This document shows, piece after piece, positions 24,629 to 33,701 of a stretch of DNA of 64,000 bases. The position numbers and the translations under genes were made by a program. This DNA comes from CAZXSK01 sp964642855 (GTDB taxonomy: Bacteria; Planctomycetota; Phycisphaerae; SM23-33), in NCBI GenBank assembly GCA_964642855.1, contig CAZXSK010000002.1, positions 52,844 through 116,843 of the forward strand. Direction: 5' to 3'. How positions within the stretch are numbered: the stretch's first letter is position 1; each line of letters starts with the position of its first letter. The notes beneath the pieces are model-generated. The model was not told where the DNA came from, did no database searches, and worked only from the letters and a program-made list of their open reading frames with translations.

Positions 24629-25366
24629 TTGAGCCATTCTTCCCGTTTCATGCGACGTGAGAGCCATCGGATCTTCTACGCAACCTGCCTCGGAATCCTG
24701 CTGCTTGCCAGCTTACCTGCCAAAGCCGACCTCGTGTGCGATTCGACCAACACGGCCGATCCCGGCTCGGGCCAGTGGGACGTGGAAGTCCAGAACCTTG
24801 GCCAGTCCTCCGAGAAGCTGGTGGAAGTCTGGGTGCCCTTCGAAGGCCTGGTTGAGGGCAGCGAGAACGCCATCACGGGCAACTGGGACCGCCAGACGTT
24901 TGAGAACGTCGACATCGATAGCGACGGCGACGTCGAATCCGGCCTTCGTTTCTACGTGAGCAACCCCCTGCTGGGCGTATCGCCGGGCGGATTGATGCAG
25001 TGGTACGCCCAGACAACGGCCGGCGATTTGTCCCTGCAGAAAGTCAAGCACGTCGGATCGGCAGGCGACGTCTATTTTGAGTGGTTCGAGCTGCCGGCGA
25101 ACCTGCCATCGACCCTGCCCGGAGACCTGGACCTGGACGGACAGGTAACGTTCCTGGAATGTGCGACCGTTGCCGCCCGAATCGGGATGTCCCCGGCAGA
25201 GTGGGCCGACGGCGACTTCGATGACGACGGCGCGGTGGATGTCGCTGACGCCGACGCCGCGATCGACAGCTACACAGGCTGGCCGGCCCCGCCTTCTGCG
25301 ATTCCCGAGCCCGCCTCGATAAGCCTGCTTTGCGTGGGGCTTGCGGCGATCGTCCGCCGTCGCTGA
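24629..25366 (+). CDS. dockerin-like PEP-CTERM protein
   Basis: A TTG start at 24629 is preferred because GAGGAG lies 7 bases before it; an ATG 21 bases later is the alternative. 245 residues with a signal peptide (FYATCLGILLLASLPAKA). A beta-rich middle (about 110 residues) is followed by a dockerin-type module with two Ca-binding-like loops: GDLDLDGQVTFLECATVAAR and ADGDFDDDGAVDVADADAAI. Then IPEPASISLLCVGLAAIV and a short RRR end, a PEP-CTERM signal. The dockerin closely resembles the last one of the giant protein at 52004. Dockerins bind cohesins, so a cell-surface assembly is plausible. Confidence 0.82.
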   Translation: MSHSSRFMRRESHRIFYATCLGILLLASLPAKADLVCDSTNTADPGSGQWDVEVQNLGQSSEKLVEVWVPFEGLVEGSENAITGNWDRQTFENVDIDSDGDVESGLRFYVSNPLLGVSPGGLMQWYAQTTAGDLSLQKVKHVGSAGDVYFEWFELPANLPSTLPGDLDLDGQVTFLECATVAARIGMSPAEWADGDFDDDGAVDVADADAAIDSYTGWPAPPSAIPEPASISLLCVGLAAIVRRR

Positions 25367-25495
25367 GCGCCTCGGCGTCTGGCAGCGAAAAAGCCGGCCG
25401 CCTTTCCTGCACCTCCTTCCGGGGCTTGCTTTCTGCGGTGCGAATCGCTTCACTGGCGATACGCACTCAACTTGGAACCCCTCGGAGGCCTGTCC

Positions 25496-26941
25496 ATGCG
25501 AACCAGGAACGTGACACTCGGATTCATTCCCGCCAACCGCGGCTTCTTCTCGGACGAGCTGGCCGCCCGGATGCGGCAGGAAACACTCGACGTGCTGGAA
25601 GGCACGGGGGCGGAGGTTGTCGCACCGTCGCCGGAGCAAACCAAGGTCGGCTGCGTGGAGACGCGCGAGGAGGCCCAGCTCGTGGGGCGCATGTTCGCCG
25701 AACAGGGCGTCGACGGCATCGTGGTCTCCGCGGTGAACTTCGGCGACGAGCAAGGCGTGGCCATCACGCTGCAGGAGGCCGGCCTGCGGGTTCCGGTGCT
25801 GATCGTGGGCTGTCAGGAAGAGGAAGCCCTCACCCCCACCACCGACCGTCGGGACAGCTTCTGCGGGCTGCTGTCGATCGGCGAGGCGCTGCGTCAGCTC
25901 GAACTGCCCTACTCCGTGCCGGAAGTGCCCATCTGCTTCCCGACCGACGAGAGCTTCCGTAAGACGGCCGAGCGGTTCGTCGGCGTCTGCCGCGTGGTCG
26001 CGGGCGTGCGGTCGGCGCGGTACGGGCAGATCGGCGCCAGACCGGACGCGTTCTGGACCTGTCGCTACAGCGAAAAGGCGATGCAGACCATCGGCCCGAC
26101 GATCGTGAGCCTGGATCTGTCGGAAGTCTTCGGCGGCATGGATCGGATGAAGACCGACGCCGACGTCAGGAAGGCGATCGACGACATGAAGGCGGGTATC
26201 GACTGCTCGGCCGTGGACGATTCGATCCTCGAGAAGATCGCGAAGTTCGAGCTGTACCTGCGTCGGTTCATCGAGGACAAGGCCCTCGACGGGCTGGGCA
26301 TTCAGTGCTGGACGAGCATCCAGGAGAACATGGGCATCTGCTCGTGCACGACCATGAGCCGCCTGAATGACCAGGGCGTTCCGTGTGCCTGCGAGGCCGA
26401 CATGATGGGCACCCTGTCGATGCACGCCCTGCAGCTTGCCAGCCGGGGCCCGAGCTGCCTGGCCGACTGGAACAACGTCCACAACGACGACCCGGAGCTG
26501 GTGAACTGCTGGCATTGCGGGGTCTTCCCGACTTCGTGGGCGAAGGGCACGCCGAAGATGGGCTGCCAGGAGATCATCGCGGGCACGACCGGGCGCGAGA
26601 ATGCCATGGGCGTGGTGGAGTTTGTCATGCAGGACGGGCCGGTCACGCTCTGCCGGGCGACGCAGGACAACGAAGGCTACCCCAAGGTGATGCTCGCCGA
26701 GGGCGTTGTCGAGCCCAACGAGGCCAGGACGTTCGGCAGCTACGGCTGGGTTCGCATCCCGGGCATTCAGCAGCTGTACAAGGACGTGCTGCTGAGGCAC
26801 TTCCCGCATCACGTAGCCATGAACCGCGCCCACGTGGGCAACGTCCTCTGGGAGGCGCTGGGCAATTACCTGGGCTTCGAGGTATTCACCGCCGAGGAAA
26901 CCTCCGGCGCGTGGACGCCCGAGCTGCCCTTTAACGCATAG
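25496..26941 (+). CDS. L-fucose/L-arabinose isomerase family protein
   Basis: The start at 25496 follows CGGAGG at good spacing. 481 residues, the size of this family. Visible features: TLGFIPANRGFFSDELAARM near the N-terminus, GVDGIVVSAVNFGDEQ, IQCWTSIQENMGICSCTTMS, and CEADMMGTLSMHALQL whose Glu matches a metal-ligand position of fucose isomerase, then NCWHCGVFPTSW with the likely metal His. It probably interconverts an aldose and a ketose, but the true sugar cannot be read. A GH94 phosphorylase converges on it from the other side of a shared terminator, so a role in sugar metabolism fits. Confidence 0.82.
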   Translation: MRTRNVTLGFIPANRGFFSDELAARMRQETLDVLEGTGAEVVAPSPEQTKVGCVETREEAQLVGRMFAEQGVDGIVVSAVNFGDEQGVAITLQEAGLRVPVLIVGCQEEEALTPTTDRRDSFCGLLSIGEALRQLELPYSVPEVPICFPTDESFRKTAERFVGVCRVVAGVRSARYGQIGARPDAFWTCRYSEKAMQTIGPTIVSLDLSEVFGGMDRMKTDADVRKAIDDMKAGIDCSAVDDSILEKIAKFELYLRRFIEDKALDGLGIQCWTSIQENMGICSCTTMSRLNDQGVPCACEADMMGTLSMHALQLASRGPSCLADWNNVHNDDPELVNCWHCGVFPTSWAKGTPKMGCQEIIAGTTGRENAMGVVEFVMQDGPVTLCRATQDNEGYPKVMLAEGVVEPNEARTFGSYGWVRIPGIQQLYKDVLLRHFPHHVAMNRAHVGNVLWEALGNYLGFEVFTAEETSGAWTPELPFNA

Positions 26942-26979
26942 ACGCGCCGAGACATCGTCGGGAGTCGGCGCAGAAGAGA

Positions 26980-27013
26980 AGCGCCCGGGACCAGTTGGCC
27001 TCGGGCGCTTTTT
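26980..27013 (+). terminator. rho-independent terminator
   Basis: Stem AGCGCCCG / CGGGCGCT followed by TTTTT, between the isomerase-family gene and the converging phosphorylase gene. Confidence 0.8.
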
Positions 27014-27035
27014 CGATGTTCGCGGTGGGGTGGGG

Positions 27036-29507
27036 TTACCCGATGGTCACCTTCACCTGGTGGGTCTGGCCGTCACCGGCCGGGGGAATCACGCTGCCCT
27101 CGAGCGTCTGGCCGTCGAGTTCCACGGTGACCTTGCCCTTGCAGATGCCCTTGGGCTTGGCGAAGGCGATTTCGTAGGTCGCGCCGCGGTAGTCGCGCGT
27201 CATCTTGGCTTCGGTCCAGTCGGAGGGCAGGCAGGGATCGATCAGCAGCCCGTCGACCACCGGCCTGATGCCGAGCATGTGCTCCCAGACGTTCAGCAAT
27301 GTCCAGCAGGCGGTGCCCGTTGCCCAGGCGTGCGATCCCTCGCCGGGGTTGTCGGCCTGGGGCGCGTAGATGAACTGGCAGGCGATGTAGGGCTCGATCC
27401 GGTAGCCTTCCGGGTCGGCTTCGTGTCGGGTGGTGGGGAGCATGGTCTTGATCAGCTCGTAGCCCTTGTCGCCCCGTCCGGCGACGAACTCCGACCAGAT
27501 CCGCCAGCGGGAGTTGTGCCCCTGCAGCGAGCCGTTTTCCTTCGTGCCGGGCGCGAACCGCGAGATGATCCCCGCACGCGGCTCGGGCTGGGGGAACGGC
27601 GGATAGAAGCAGTGGCTGCCCCACTCGGTGTCGAGGTACCGGTCGAAGCTGGCGAGGATCTTCTTGCGGCGCTCGTCGTCGGCGAGCCCGCAGATGATCG
27701 CGAAGGCGTTGGGGTTCGTGAACAGCGCCCCGCCGCTTTCGAGCTGGTCCTTCGTGCCCAGCACCCAGCCGCTGTCGTGCGTGCCCCGCCAGTACCACTC
27801 GCCGTCCCAGCAGAGCTCGTTGACCTTCTCGCGGAGTTCGGCGACCTTCGCCTTGTATTCGGCCAGGCGCTCGGTATCGCCCATGTGCTCCATGCATGGG
27901 TAGAACATTTCGAGACAGATGATCGCCCAGCCGGCGAGCATTACGCTCTCGCCCTTGCGGTCGTTTCCGAGCTGATCGAGCGCGTCGTTCCAGTCGGCTT
28001 TGAGGATCAGCGGCAGCCCGCGGTCGGAGAACTGGCTCCAGAAGAACTCCATACCCGCAATGGCGTGCTCGTAGATGGTCGCGTCGGGCTTGGCGGACCG
28101 GCCCGAGATGCACGTCTCGGGGTCGACCCAGGGGGTCTTCTCTTGCAGGATCGAGTAGTCGCCGGTTTCGAGGCAGTAGTTGGCGAGGATGAACAGCGGG
28201 TTGATCGGGTCGTCGGAGTGGAACGTGCGCGTGCCCTGCATGCTGATGAAGTTCCCGCCGTGGGCGTAGTCGCCGTCGTCGAACTGCCAGATCATGATCC
28301 GCTTGACGATGTGGTCCCGCACCCATTTGGGGTCCTGGGGCAGGCGGGAGACGGCGTCCTGGCAGGCGTCGCGGACGCCGAAGTTGTAGATGCCCGAGTA
28401 GCAGTACCCCGTGTTGCGATTCCACCAGGACAGATTCGAGCCCTGGTACTTGAACCACTGGTTGATCATGTTGTCGAGGTCCTCGTCGGGCGTCTCGATC
28501 ACCGGCGAGGAGACCACCGACTGCCAATACGCCTGGTTGTTGGCGAAGGCGGCATCGGCCTGGTCGACCGAGAGGTACTTGCCCGTCAGTTCGGAGGCGT
28601 CGTCGGCGTCTTTGTCGACGGCCCCGAGAACGAGGACGTACTCGACGGCCTGTCCGGGATCGAGCTCGAAGCGGTGCTGCAGCGCTTCGCAGGCGTCGCG
28701 ACCCTCGCCGACCTTGTCGCGAAGCCGGCCGGTGTCCATCGCCTGCGGGCTTGAGAGGTCGCGGTACGAGCCGATGAACTCGTAGCGGTCGCCCTCGTAG
28801 CCGGTCACCTCGGCCGAGGAGGCCAGGAACACCGCGTGGGCGAACGGAATGTTGTTGGCGTCGGAGTTGGCAGCCTGCCATCCGCCGAGGTACTTCACCC
28901 ACTGCACGTTGCGGGTGTAGATCACGCCGTCCTTGTACTGCTGGCGGTTGAACAGCAGGTAGAACTCGCGCCAGGAGGTGTCCTCGAACCAGTTGCCCAG
29001 GGCGAGTTCCACGTAGTTGGTCGCGGAGATCGTTCGCGGGCGGTCGGAGTTGTTGGACAGCTTGACCTTCCAGATCATGCACGGGTCGCCGACGTCCTCG
29101 CCGGTGGCGGTTTCGGCGTCGGGCATGGGCGTGAAGTACAGGATCTCGCTGCCGATGCCCTTGTGCTCGGCGACGATGCGGTTGTAGCCCAGGCCGACGT
29201 GGCACTGCCAGTGGTCCAGCTTGCCTGCGGGGGGATAGCCGTTGGCGGTCCACCACCGGCCGGACTCCTCGTCGCGAAGGTAGACGAACTTGCCCACCGT
29301 ATCGCGCGGCACGCCGTCGACGTGCCACCGGCTGATGCGCCCGACGGTGGGGTTGTCCAGGAAGGAGTACCCCCCGCCGATCTGGCTGGCGAGGTAGCAC
29401 CATCGGCCGTTGGAGAGCACGTTCATCCACGGGCGGTCCAGGCGTGGATCGGTGAGGATGAACTCCTTGCCGTCGGGAGAGAAGTTACCGTATTTCGTCG
29501 TCTTCAT
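27036..29507 (-). CDS. GH94 glycoside phosphorylase (cellobiose-phosphorylase type)
   Basis: 823 residues, the usual length of cellobiose phosphorylases. It starts KYGNFSPDGKEFILTDPRL, typical of the family, and carries the catalytic Asp near residue 500 in LKADWNDALD, plus YCYSGIYNFGVRDACQD and HSDDPINPLFILANYC. No signal peptide, so it is cytosolic. GH94 enzymes split a beta-glucoside with phosphate into glucose-1-phosphate and a shorter sugar; cellobiose is the likely but unproven substrate. AAAGG lies about 11 bases before the ATG. It diverges from the TRAP transporter genes and faces the isomerase-family gene. Confidence 0.93.
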   Translation of the reverse strand: MKTTKYGNFSPDGKEFILTDPRLDRPWMNVLSNGRWCYLASQIGGGYSFLDNPTVGRISRWHVDGVPRDTVGKFVYLRDEESGRWWTANGYPPAGKLDHWQCHVGLGYNRIVAEHKGIGSEILYFTPMPDAETATGEDVGDPCMIWKVKLSNNSDRPRTISATNYVELALGNWFEDTSWREFYLLFNRQQYKDGVIYTRNVQWVKYLGGWQAANSDANNIPFAHAVFLASSAEVTGYEGDRYEFIGSYRDLSSPQAMDTGRLRDKVGEGRDACEALQHRFELDPGQAVEYVLVLGAVDKDADDASELTGKYLSVDQADAAFANNQAYWQSVVSSPVIETPDEDLDNMINQWFKYQGSNLSWWNRNTGYCYSGIYNFGVRDACQDAVSRLPQDPKWVRDHIVKRIMIWQFDDGDYAHGGNFISMQGTRTFHSDDPINPLFILANYCLETGDYSILQEKTPWVDPETCISGRSAKPDATIYEHAIAGMEFFWSQFSDRGLPLILKADWNDALDQLGNDRKGESVMLAGWAIICLEMFYPCMEHMGDTERLAEYKAKVAELREKVNELCWDGEWYWRGTHDSGWVLGTKDQLESGGALFTNPNAFAIICGLADDERRKKILASFDRYLDTEWGSHCFYPPFPQPEPRAGIISRFAPGTKENGSLQGHNSRWRIWSEFVAGRGDKGYELIKTMLPTTRHEADPEGYRIEPYIACQFIYAPQADNPGEGSHAWATGTACWTLLNVWEHMLGIRPVVDGLLIDPCLPSDWTEAKMTRDYRGATYEIAFAKPKGICKGKVTVELDGQTLEGSVIPPAGDGQTHQVKVTIG

Positions 29508-29859
29508 CGCGGGGAAACCTTTCGCGCAGAGGCTGGGTTGTTACGGGCTCACAAAGGTCAGACAGGGTACCGCAAGCCGGTGGGGAATGCAATCGCGCCC
29601 AGAGGGATCGGGCGCATGCGCTGCGTCTTGCCGGCGGAAGGCAGCCACTCGCGAGCAGTCGGTTGTCGGCGGCGAAGCGTTTACGGCTTGACGGGCCCGA
29701 GGAGTCCGGACAAGGAGTTTTCCGATTTCTCGATCCAAGGCCCTCCCCCGGTCCCCGCAATGGCTCCTGCGATTGTCGCTTGCGTTCGCCGGCAGGCTTT
29801 GGGAACATAGCTGCCTGCACGGTTATCAGGCACCTGGGCACTTCTGGAGGTATGATCCG
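29508..29859. other. intergenic region between GH94 and TRAP genes
   Basis: Divergent promoter region without a credible gene. A short hairpin CGCCC/CGGGCG lies near 29600. No clear sigma70 or sigma54 boxes were found. Confidence 0.5.
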
Positions 29860-30924
29860 ATGGGACGATTTTTCCAATTGACGGGCATCGTCGCGCTGGC
29901 GGCGATTGCGGGGATTCTCACGACTGGCTGCAGGAATGAAGACCCGGCCACCCAGACATTCAAGATGAAGTACAACGTCTTCTTCCCGCCCTCGCATGTT
30001 CAGGCTGAACTTGCCCAGCAGTGGGCCGACGAGATCCGCCAGAAGACCGAAGGCCGGGTAGACATCACCGTCGGCTTCGCGGGCAAGTACGCCAAGGCCA
30101 ACCAGACCTACGAAGCCGTCTCGCAGGGCGAGGTGGACGTGGGCATGAGCTGCTTCGCCTACACGCGCGGTCGATTCCCCCTGCTGGAAGGGCTGGACCT
30201 GCCCGTGGGCTATCCCGACGGCAAGACCGCCAGCCGGGTGGCCAACACGCTGGTCAAGAAGTACTCGCCGGAGGAGGTCGACGACGTGCACGTGCTGTAC
30301 GTCCACGCGCACGGGCCCGGGATTCTCGCCACGCGCAAGAAAGTCACCAAGCTCGAAGACGTCGAGGGTCTCAAGATCCGCGCGACGGGCCTTTCGTCCA
30401 AGATCGTCGAGGCGCTGGGCGGTACGCCGGTGGCGAAAGGTCAGCCCCAGGCGTACGAACTGCTGGAGAAGAACGTCGTCGACGCGACCTTCTGCCCCAT
30501 CGAGACGCTCGAAGGCTGGAAGCAGGGAAAGGTCATCAACTACGTGGTCGACAGCCAGTGCATCGGCTACACGACCTCGATGTTCGTGGTCATGAACAAG
30601 GAACTCTGGCAGTCGATGCCCCAGGACCTTCGCAAGATCGTCACGGAAGTCAGCGAGAAGTATGCCGCCAAGGCGGGCGAAGCCTGGGACCAGGCCGATG
30701 CGTCAGGCCGGGCGTACGTCAAGGATCTCGAAAAGGAGATCATTCCTCTCGACCCCGATCAGCAGGAGCGATGGAAAGCCGAAGTCCAGCCGATCCTGAC
30801 CGGCTACGTGACCGCAACGGCCGAGGAGAACCTGCCCGGCGAGCAGTTCCTGGCCGACATCCAGGCGATGATCGCCGAAACCGAGAAAGCCGACCCCAAC
30901 AGCGCGAACGCCGACGACCAATAG
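29860..30924 (+). CDS. dctP: TRAP transporter substrate-binding lipoprotein (DctP family)
   Basis: 354 residues from the ATG at 29860 (TGGAGG upstream). The lipobox LTTGC near residue 24 predicts a lipid-anchored protein. The DctP fold is recognisable: FFPPSHVQAELAQQWADEIRQ, GRVDITVGFAGKY, KKVTKLEDVEGLKIRATG and the family helix QAYELLEKNVVDATFCP. The conserved carboxylate-binding Arg is probably in KIRAT. It captures an organic acid (C4-dicarboxylate or sugar acid) and hands it to DctQM. The small permease gene follows after 7 bases. Confidence 0.92.
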   Translation: MGRFFQLTGIVALAAIAGILTTGCRNEDPATQTFKMKYNVFFPPSHVQAELAQQWADEIRQKTEGRVDITVGFAGKYAKANQTYEAVSQGEVDVGMSCFAYTRGRFPLLEGLDLPVGYPDGKTASRVANTLVKKYSPEEVDDVHVLYVHAHGPGILATRKKVTKLEDVEGLKIRATGLSSKIVEALGGTPVAKGQPQAYELLEKNVVDATFCPIETLEGWKQGKVINYVVDSQCIGYTTSMFVVMNKELWQSMPQDLRKIVTEVSEKYAAKAGEAWDQADASGRAYVKDLEKEIIPLDPDQQERWKAEVQPILTGYVTATAEENLPGEQFLADIQAMIAETEKADPNSANADDQ

Positions 30925-30931
30925 ACGTTCG

Positions 30932-31462
30932 ATGTCCGCTTTCGCCCGTACGTACCGCGCGTTTCTCTCAGCCATCGAGCCGGTCTTCGTGCTGACTCGA
31001 TGGCTGACCTATGCGCTGCTGGTGGTCTGCGGGCTGTCGATCCTGGGCATGATGGGCGTGACGGTCGTCAGCGTGTTCATGCGCAACACGGGCATGGGCG
31101 GGCTGACCGGCGACCTCGACCTGGTCGAATCGCTGGCGCTGGTCGCGGTGGCGACCGCCCTTCCGTATACCACCGCCGTCAAAGGGCACATCGCGATCGA
31201 GTATTTCTTCCACAAGCTCGGACCGGCCGGGCGGATCGCGGTGGACACCGTCACCCGCCTGGTCGCGATGGCGCTGTTCGGGGCCCTGGCGTGGGGCTGT
31301 TTCCACCAGGGAGTACGCCTTCGGGAAGCGGGACGCGTGAGCATGACCCTTGAGATGCCTCTCTTCTGGAGGCCGATGGTCCTCGGGGCATGCTGCATCG
31401 TCGTGGTCCTGGTGATCCTGCATAACCTGCTTCGCCCGGGCAAGGAGATGATCAAGCCATGA
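30932..31462 (+). CDS. dctQ: TRAP transporter small permease (DctQ)
   Basis: 176 residues with four predicted transmembrane helices: TYALLVVCGLSILGMMGVTV, the LVESLALVAVATALPYTTAV segment, VTRLVAMALFGALAWGC and VLGACCIVVVLVILHNL. The motif VFMRNT-x-GDLDLVES is typical of the family. It forms the membrane unit with DctM and uses an ion gradient to drive uptake. The stop overlaps the dctM start by 4 bases. Confidence 0.92.
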   Translation: MSAFARTYRAFLSAIEPVFVLTRWLTYALLVVCGLSILGMMGVTVVSVFMRNTGMGGLTGDLDLVESLALVAVATALPYTTAVKGHIAIEYFFHKLGPAGRIAVDTVTRLVAMALFGALAWGCFHQGVRLREAGRVSMTLEMPLFWRPMVLGACCIVVVLVILHNLLRPGKEMIKP

Positions 31463-32763
31463 CCGACATGCAGCTGGGCGCCCTGGCGTGCGTGGTGCTT
31501 CTGGTGTTGCTGATGAGCTCCATGCCGGTCGCGTTTGTGATGGCCACCATCGGCATGGTGGGCATGATGTACCTGCGCAACCCGGAACTGGGAATGAGCA
31601 TCGCCACGCGGGAACTGTATGGCACGCTTACCAGCGAAACGCTGACGGTCATCCCGCTGTTCGTGCTGATGGGGCAGGTGGCGTTCCATTCCGGCATCAG
31701 CCGGAAGCTGTTCAAAGCCGCCCACGCGTGGATCGGCTGGCTCCCCGGGGGCCTGGCCATGGCCACGGTGGGCGCCTGCACCGGCTTCGGCGCGATCTGC
31801 GGGTCCGGGCCGGCTACCAGCGCCACCATCGGCGCCGTCGCCCTGCCCGAGATGAAACGCTACGGCTACCGGATGCAACTGGCCACCGGGGCCGTCGCGG
31901 CGGGAGGCAGCCTGGGCATGCTTATTCCGCCCAGCGTCGTGTTCATCTGCTACGCGGTCCTCACGCAGGGCAACATCGGCGACCTGTTCATCGCCGGGCT
32001 CGTGCCCGGTACGCTGATCTCGGTGCTGTTCTGCATCACGATCTACCTCCTGTGCAAGTTCCGCCCGGAGATGGGACCGACCGGCAGCCCCGTCACCTGG
32101 GTTCAGCGCATCCTCGCCCTCAGCGGAGTCATCGAAACGGTTGTGCTGTTCCTGGCTGTCATCGGGGGCATGTTCGTGGGCTTCTTCTCGCCGATCGAAG
32201 CCGCTGCGATAGGCGCCTTCGGCAGCCTGGTGATCGCGCTTCTCAAGCGCAAGCTCACCCCGCGCATGCTCGCCCGCTCGCTCAAGGAAACCGCCCGCAC
32301 CACGTGCATGGTCATGCTGATCGTCGCGGGGGCGAAGATCTTCGGGCAGTTCCTCGCACGCACGGAGCTCACCGAGGCCGTCGCGACCTGGCTGACGGAG
32401 GTGCCCGCCCCGCCCTGGCTGCTGGTGACGTTGATCCTTGCGTTTTACTTCGTCTGCGGATGCTTCGTCGACGCGCTGGCACTGGTGCTGCTGACCGTGC
32501 CGATCTTCGAGCCCGTCACCACCAGCCTGGGCTACGACCCGATCTGGTTCGGCGTGATGATCGTGGTCGTCACGCAGATGGGCGTGATCTCCCCGCCGGT
32601 AGGCGTGAACGTCTACGTCGTCGCGGGGGTCGAGCGCGACGTGCCCCTGCAGACCATCTTCCGCGGCGCGCTGCCCTTCCTGGCTGCGCTGGTGGTCGCG
32701 GTGGTGATCCTGGTTGCCTTTCCCGGGCTGACAACCTTCCTTCCGAAACTGATTCAGCGTTAG
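31459..32763 (+). CDS. dctM: TRAP transporter large permease (DctM)
   Basis: 434 residues with about 12 hydrophobic segments. DctM hallmarks: PLFVLMGQVAFHSGIS, GAICGSGPATSATIGAVALPEM, GAVAAGGSLGMLIPPSVVFI and GVISPPVGVNVYVVAGV, the regions that line the substrate and sodium sites. It is the transport channel partner of DctQ and the DctP lipoprotein and is translationally coupled to dctQ. Confidence 0.94.
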   Translation: MTDMQLGALACVVLLVLLMSSMPVAFVMATIGMVGMMYLRNPELGMSIATRELYGTLTSETLTVIPLFVLMGQVAFHSGISRKLFKAAHAWIGWLPGGLAMATVGACTGFGAICGSGPATSATIGAVALPEMKRYGYRMQLATGAVAAGGSLGMLIPPSVVFICYAVLTQGNIGDLFIAGLVPGTLISVLFCITIYLLCKFRPEMGPTGSPVTWVQRILALSGVIETVVLFLAVIGGMFVGFFSPIEAAAIGAFGSLVIALLKRKLTPRMLARSLKETARTTCMVMLIVAGAKIFGQFLARTELTEAVATWLTEVPAPPWLLVTLILAFYFVCGCFVDALALVLLTVPIFEPVTTSLGYDPIWFGVMIVVVTQMGVISPPVGVNVYVVAGVERDVPLQTIFRGALPFLAALVVAVVILVAFPGLTTFLPKLIQR

Positions 32764-32810
32764 ACCGGCCGCTTCGGCTTGCGGGGCGGCAACCCCGCGG
32801 GAGAAAACCC

Positions 32811-33278
32811 ATGAACGCAGAGACCTTCCCCGAAAGCCCGTACCGCACGATTCTGTTCTGCACCGATTTCTCTGAGAACGCCGACCACGCGTTCCGCTAC
32901 GCCGTCGACGCAGCCACCCGCCGGCCGGGGTGCGTTCTTCACCTGCTGCACGTGATCCCCGAACCCGACGCACAGTTCTGGAAGACCTACATCTACGAGG
33001 TCGAAGGCGTCGATGAGAAAGCCAAGGCCGACGTCGATGAGCAAATCGAGACGACCTACCGCCCGATGGTGCCCGAGCATGTCGATTTTCGCGTGACCAT
33101 CCGCATCGGCAACGCCTTCCGCGAGATCCTCCGGTTCGCCCGGGAGCAGGAGGTGGACCTGATCGTCGTGGGTCGACACGGCACGAGCAGCCTGGGCGAG
33201 TTCTTCTTCGGCGACGTGACCGAGAAGGTCGCCCGCAAGGCTCCGTGCGCGGTACTGATGGTCCCCCTGCCCGATTAG
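32811..33278 (+). CDS. universal stress protein (UspA family)
   Basis: 155 residues; GGGAGAAAACCC precedes the ATG. A single Usp domain opens with ILFCTDFSENADHAFRYAVD and ends with VDLIVVGRHGTSSLGEFFFG and CAVLMVPLP. The ATP-binding signature GxxG-9x-G(S/T) is present except that the last Ser/Thr is Asp, so ATP binding is uncertain. It is the fourth gene of the TRAP operon, 47 bases after dctM. Usp proteins that bind and regulate TRAP transporters are known (the TeaD type), and this arrangement suggests the same. Confidence 0.9.
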   Translation: MNAETFPESPYRTILFCTDFSENADHAFRYAVDAATRRPGCVLHLLHVIPEPDAQFWKTYIYEVEGVDEKAKADVDEQIETTYRPMVPEHVDFRVTIRIGNAFREILRFAREQEVDLIVVGRHGTSSLGEFFFGDVTEKVARKAPCAVLMVPLPD

Positions 33279-33329
33279 GCTCTTCTTGAAAACGCTGGCG
33301 CTGCCCGAAAGCGCGGAACTCGCCGGGCG

Positions 33330-33650
33330 GGCAAGGACGGTCAAGCAGGCAGATCCAAGGGATCTGTCGATGCAGCCGGACGAAATTTGGCACGCTGGAA
33401 AGCCGCTTGAAGTCCGTCATTGGGTTGCCAAACGGAGCCTGGGCTCGGTTTCCCGCAACCCGCGTTGTCTGAGGGGACAGGATGGGGTAAGCTGTCCTCT
33501 CCGGCCGGGTGAGCGGGTGCGGAGCGAGGGAGCTTGAGGCTTGCGAACCAACCCTCGGGCGTTTCGGCGGTCGAACCGATGGAGAATCCCACCGGAAAAG
33601 GCCGAAATAACTCACTGGACTGGGGGGAAATCCCCAAAGATCCGTTGGGA
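33330..33650 (+). ncRNA. candidate structured RNA upstream of 5-formyl-THF cyclo-ligase (possibly 6S-like)
   Basis: The 423 bases between uspA and the cyclo-ligase gene have no credible ORF but many strong stems. GACGG-TCAAGC (33336-33346) pairs with GCTTGA-AGT-CCGTC (33405-33418), enclosing a hairpin CAGATCC/GGATCTG (33350-33366). Next come GGGTTGC/GCAACCC with an inner AAAC-GAGC/GCTC-GTTT stem (33422-33461), GAGGGGACAG/CTGTCCTCTC (33471-33501) and CGAGGG/CCCTCG (33525-33557). 6S RNA is often encoded just before this ligase in other bacteria, which is the only reason to name it. No tmRNA, RNase P or SRP signature was found. Ends are approximate and the strand is assumed from the downstream gene. 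Confidence 0.45.
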
Positions 33651-33701
33651 CGTCGGCGAAGTAAATAATGTGGAGTGATCCCCCGCCCAGGCAGGACCCG
33701 G

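Noticed and set aside
33279..33701. tmRNA, RNase P RNA or SRP RNA
   Set aside because: The diagnostic conserved segments of these RNAs were looked for by eye and not seen on either strand.
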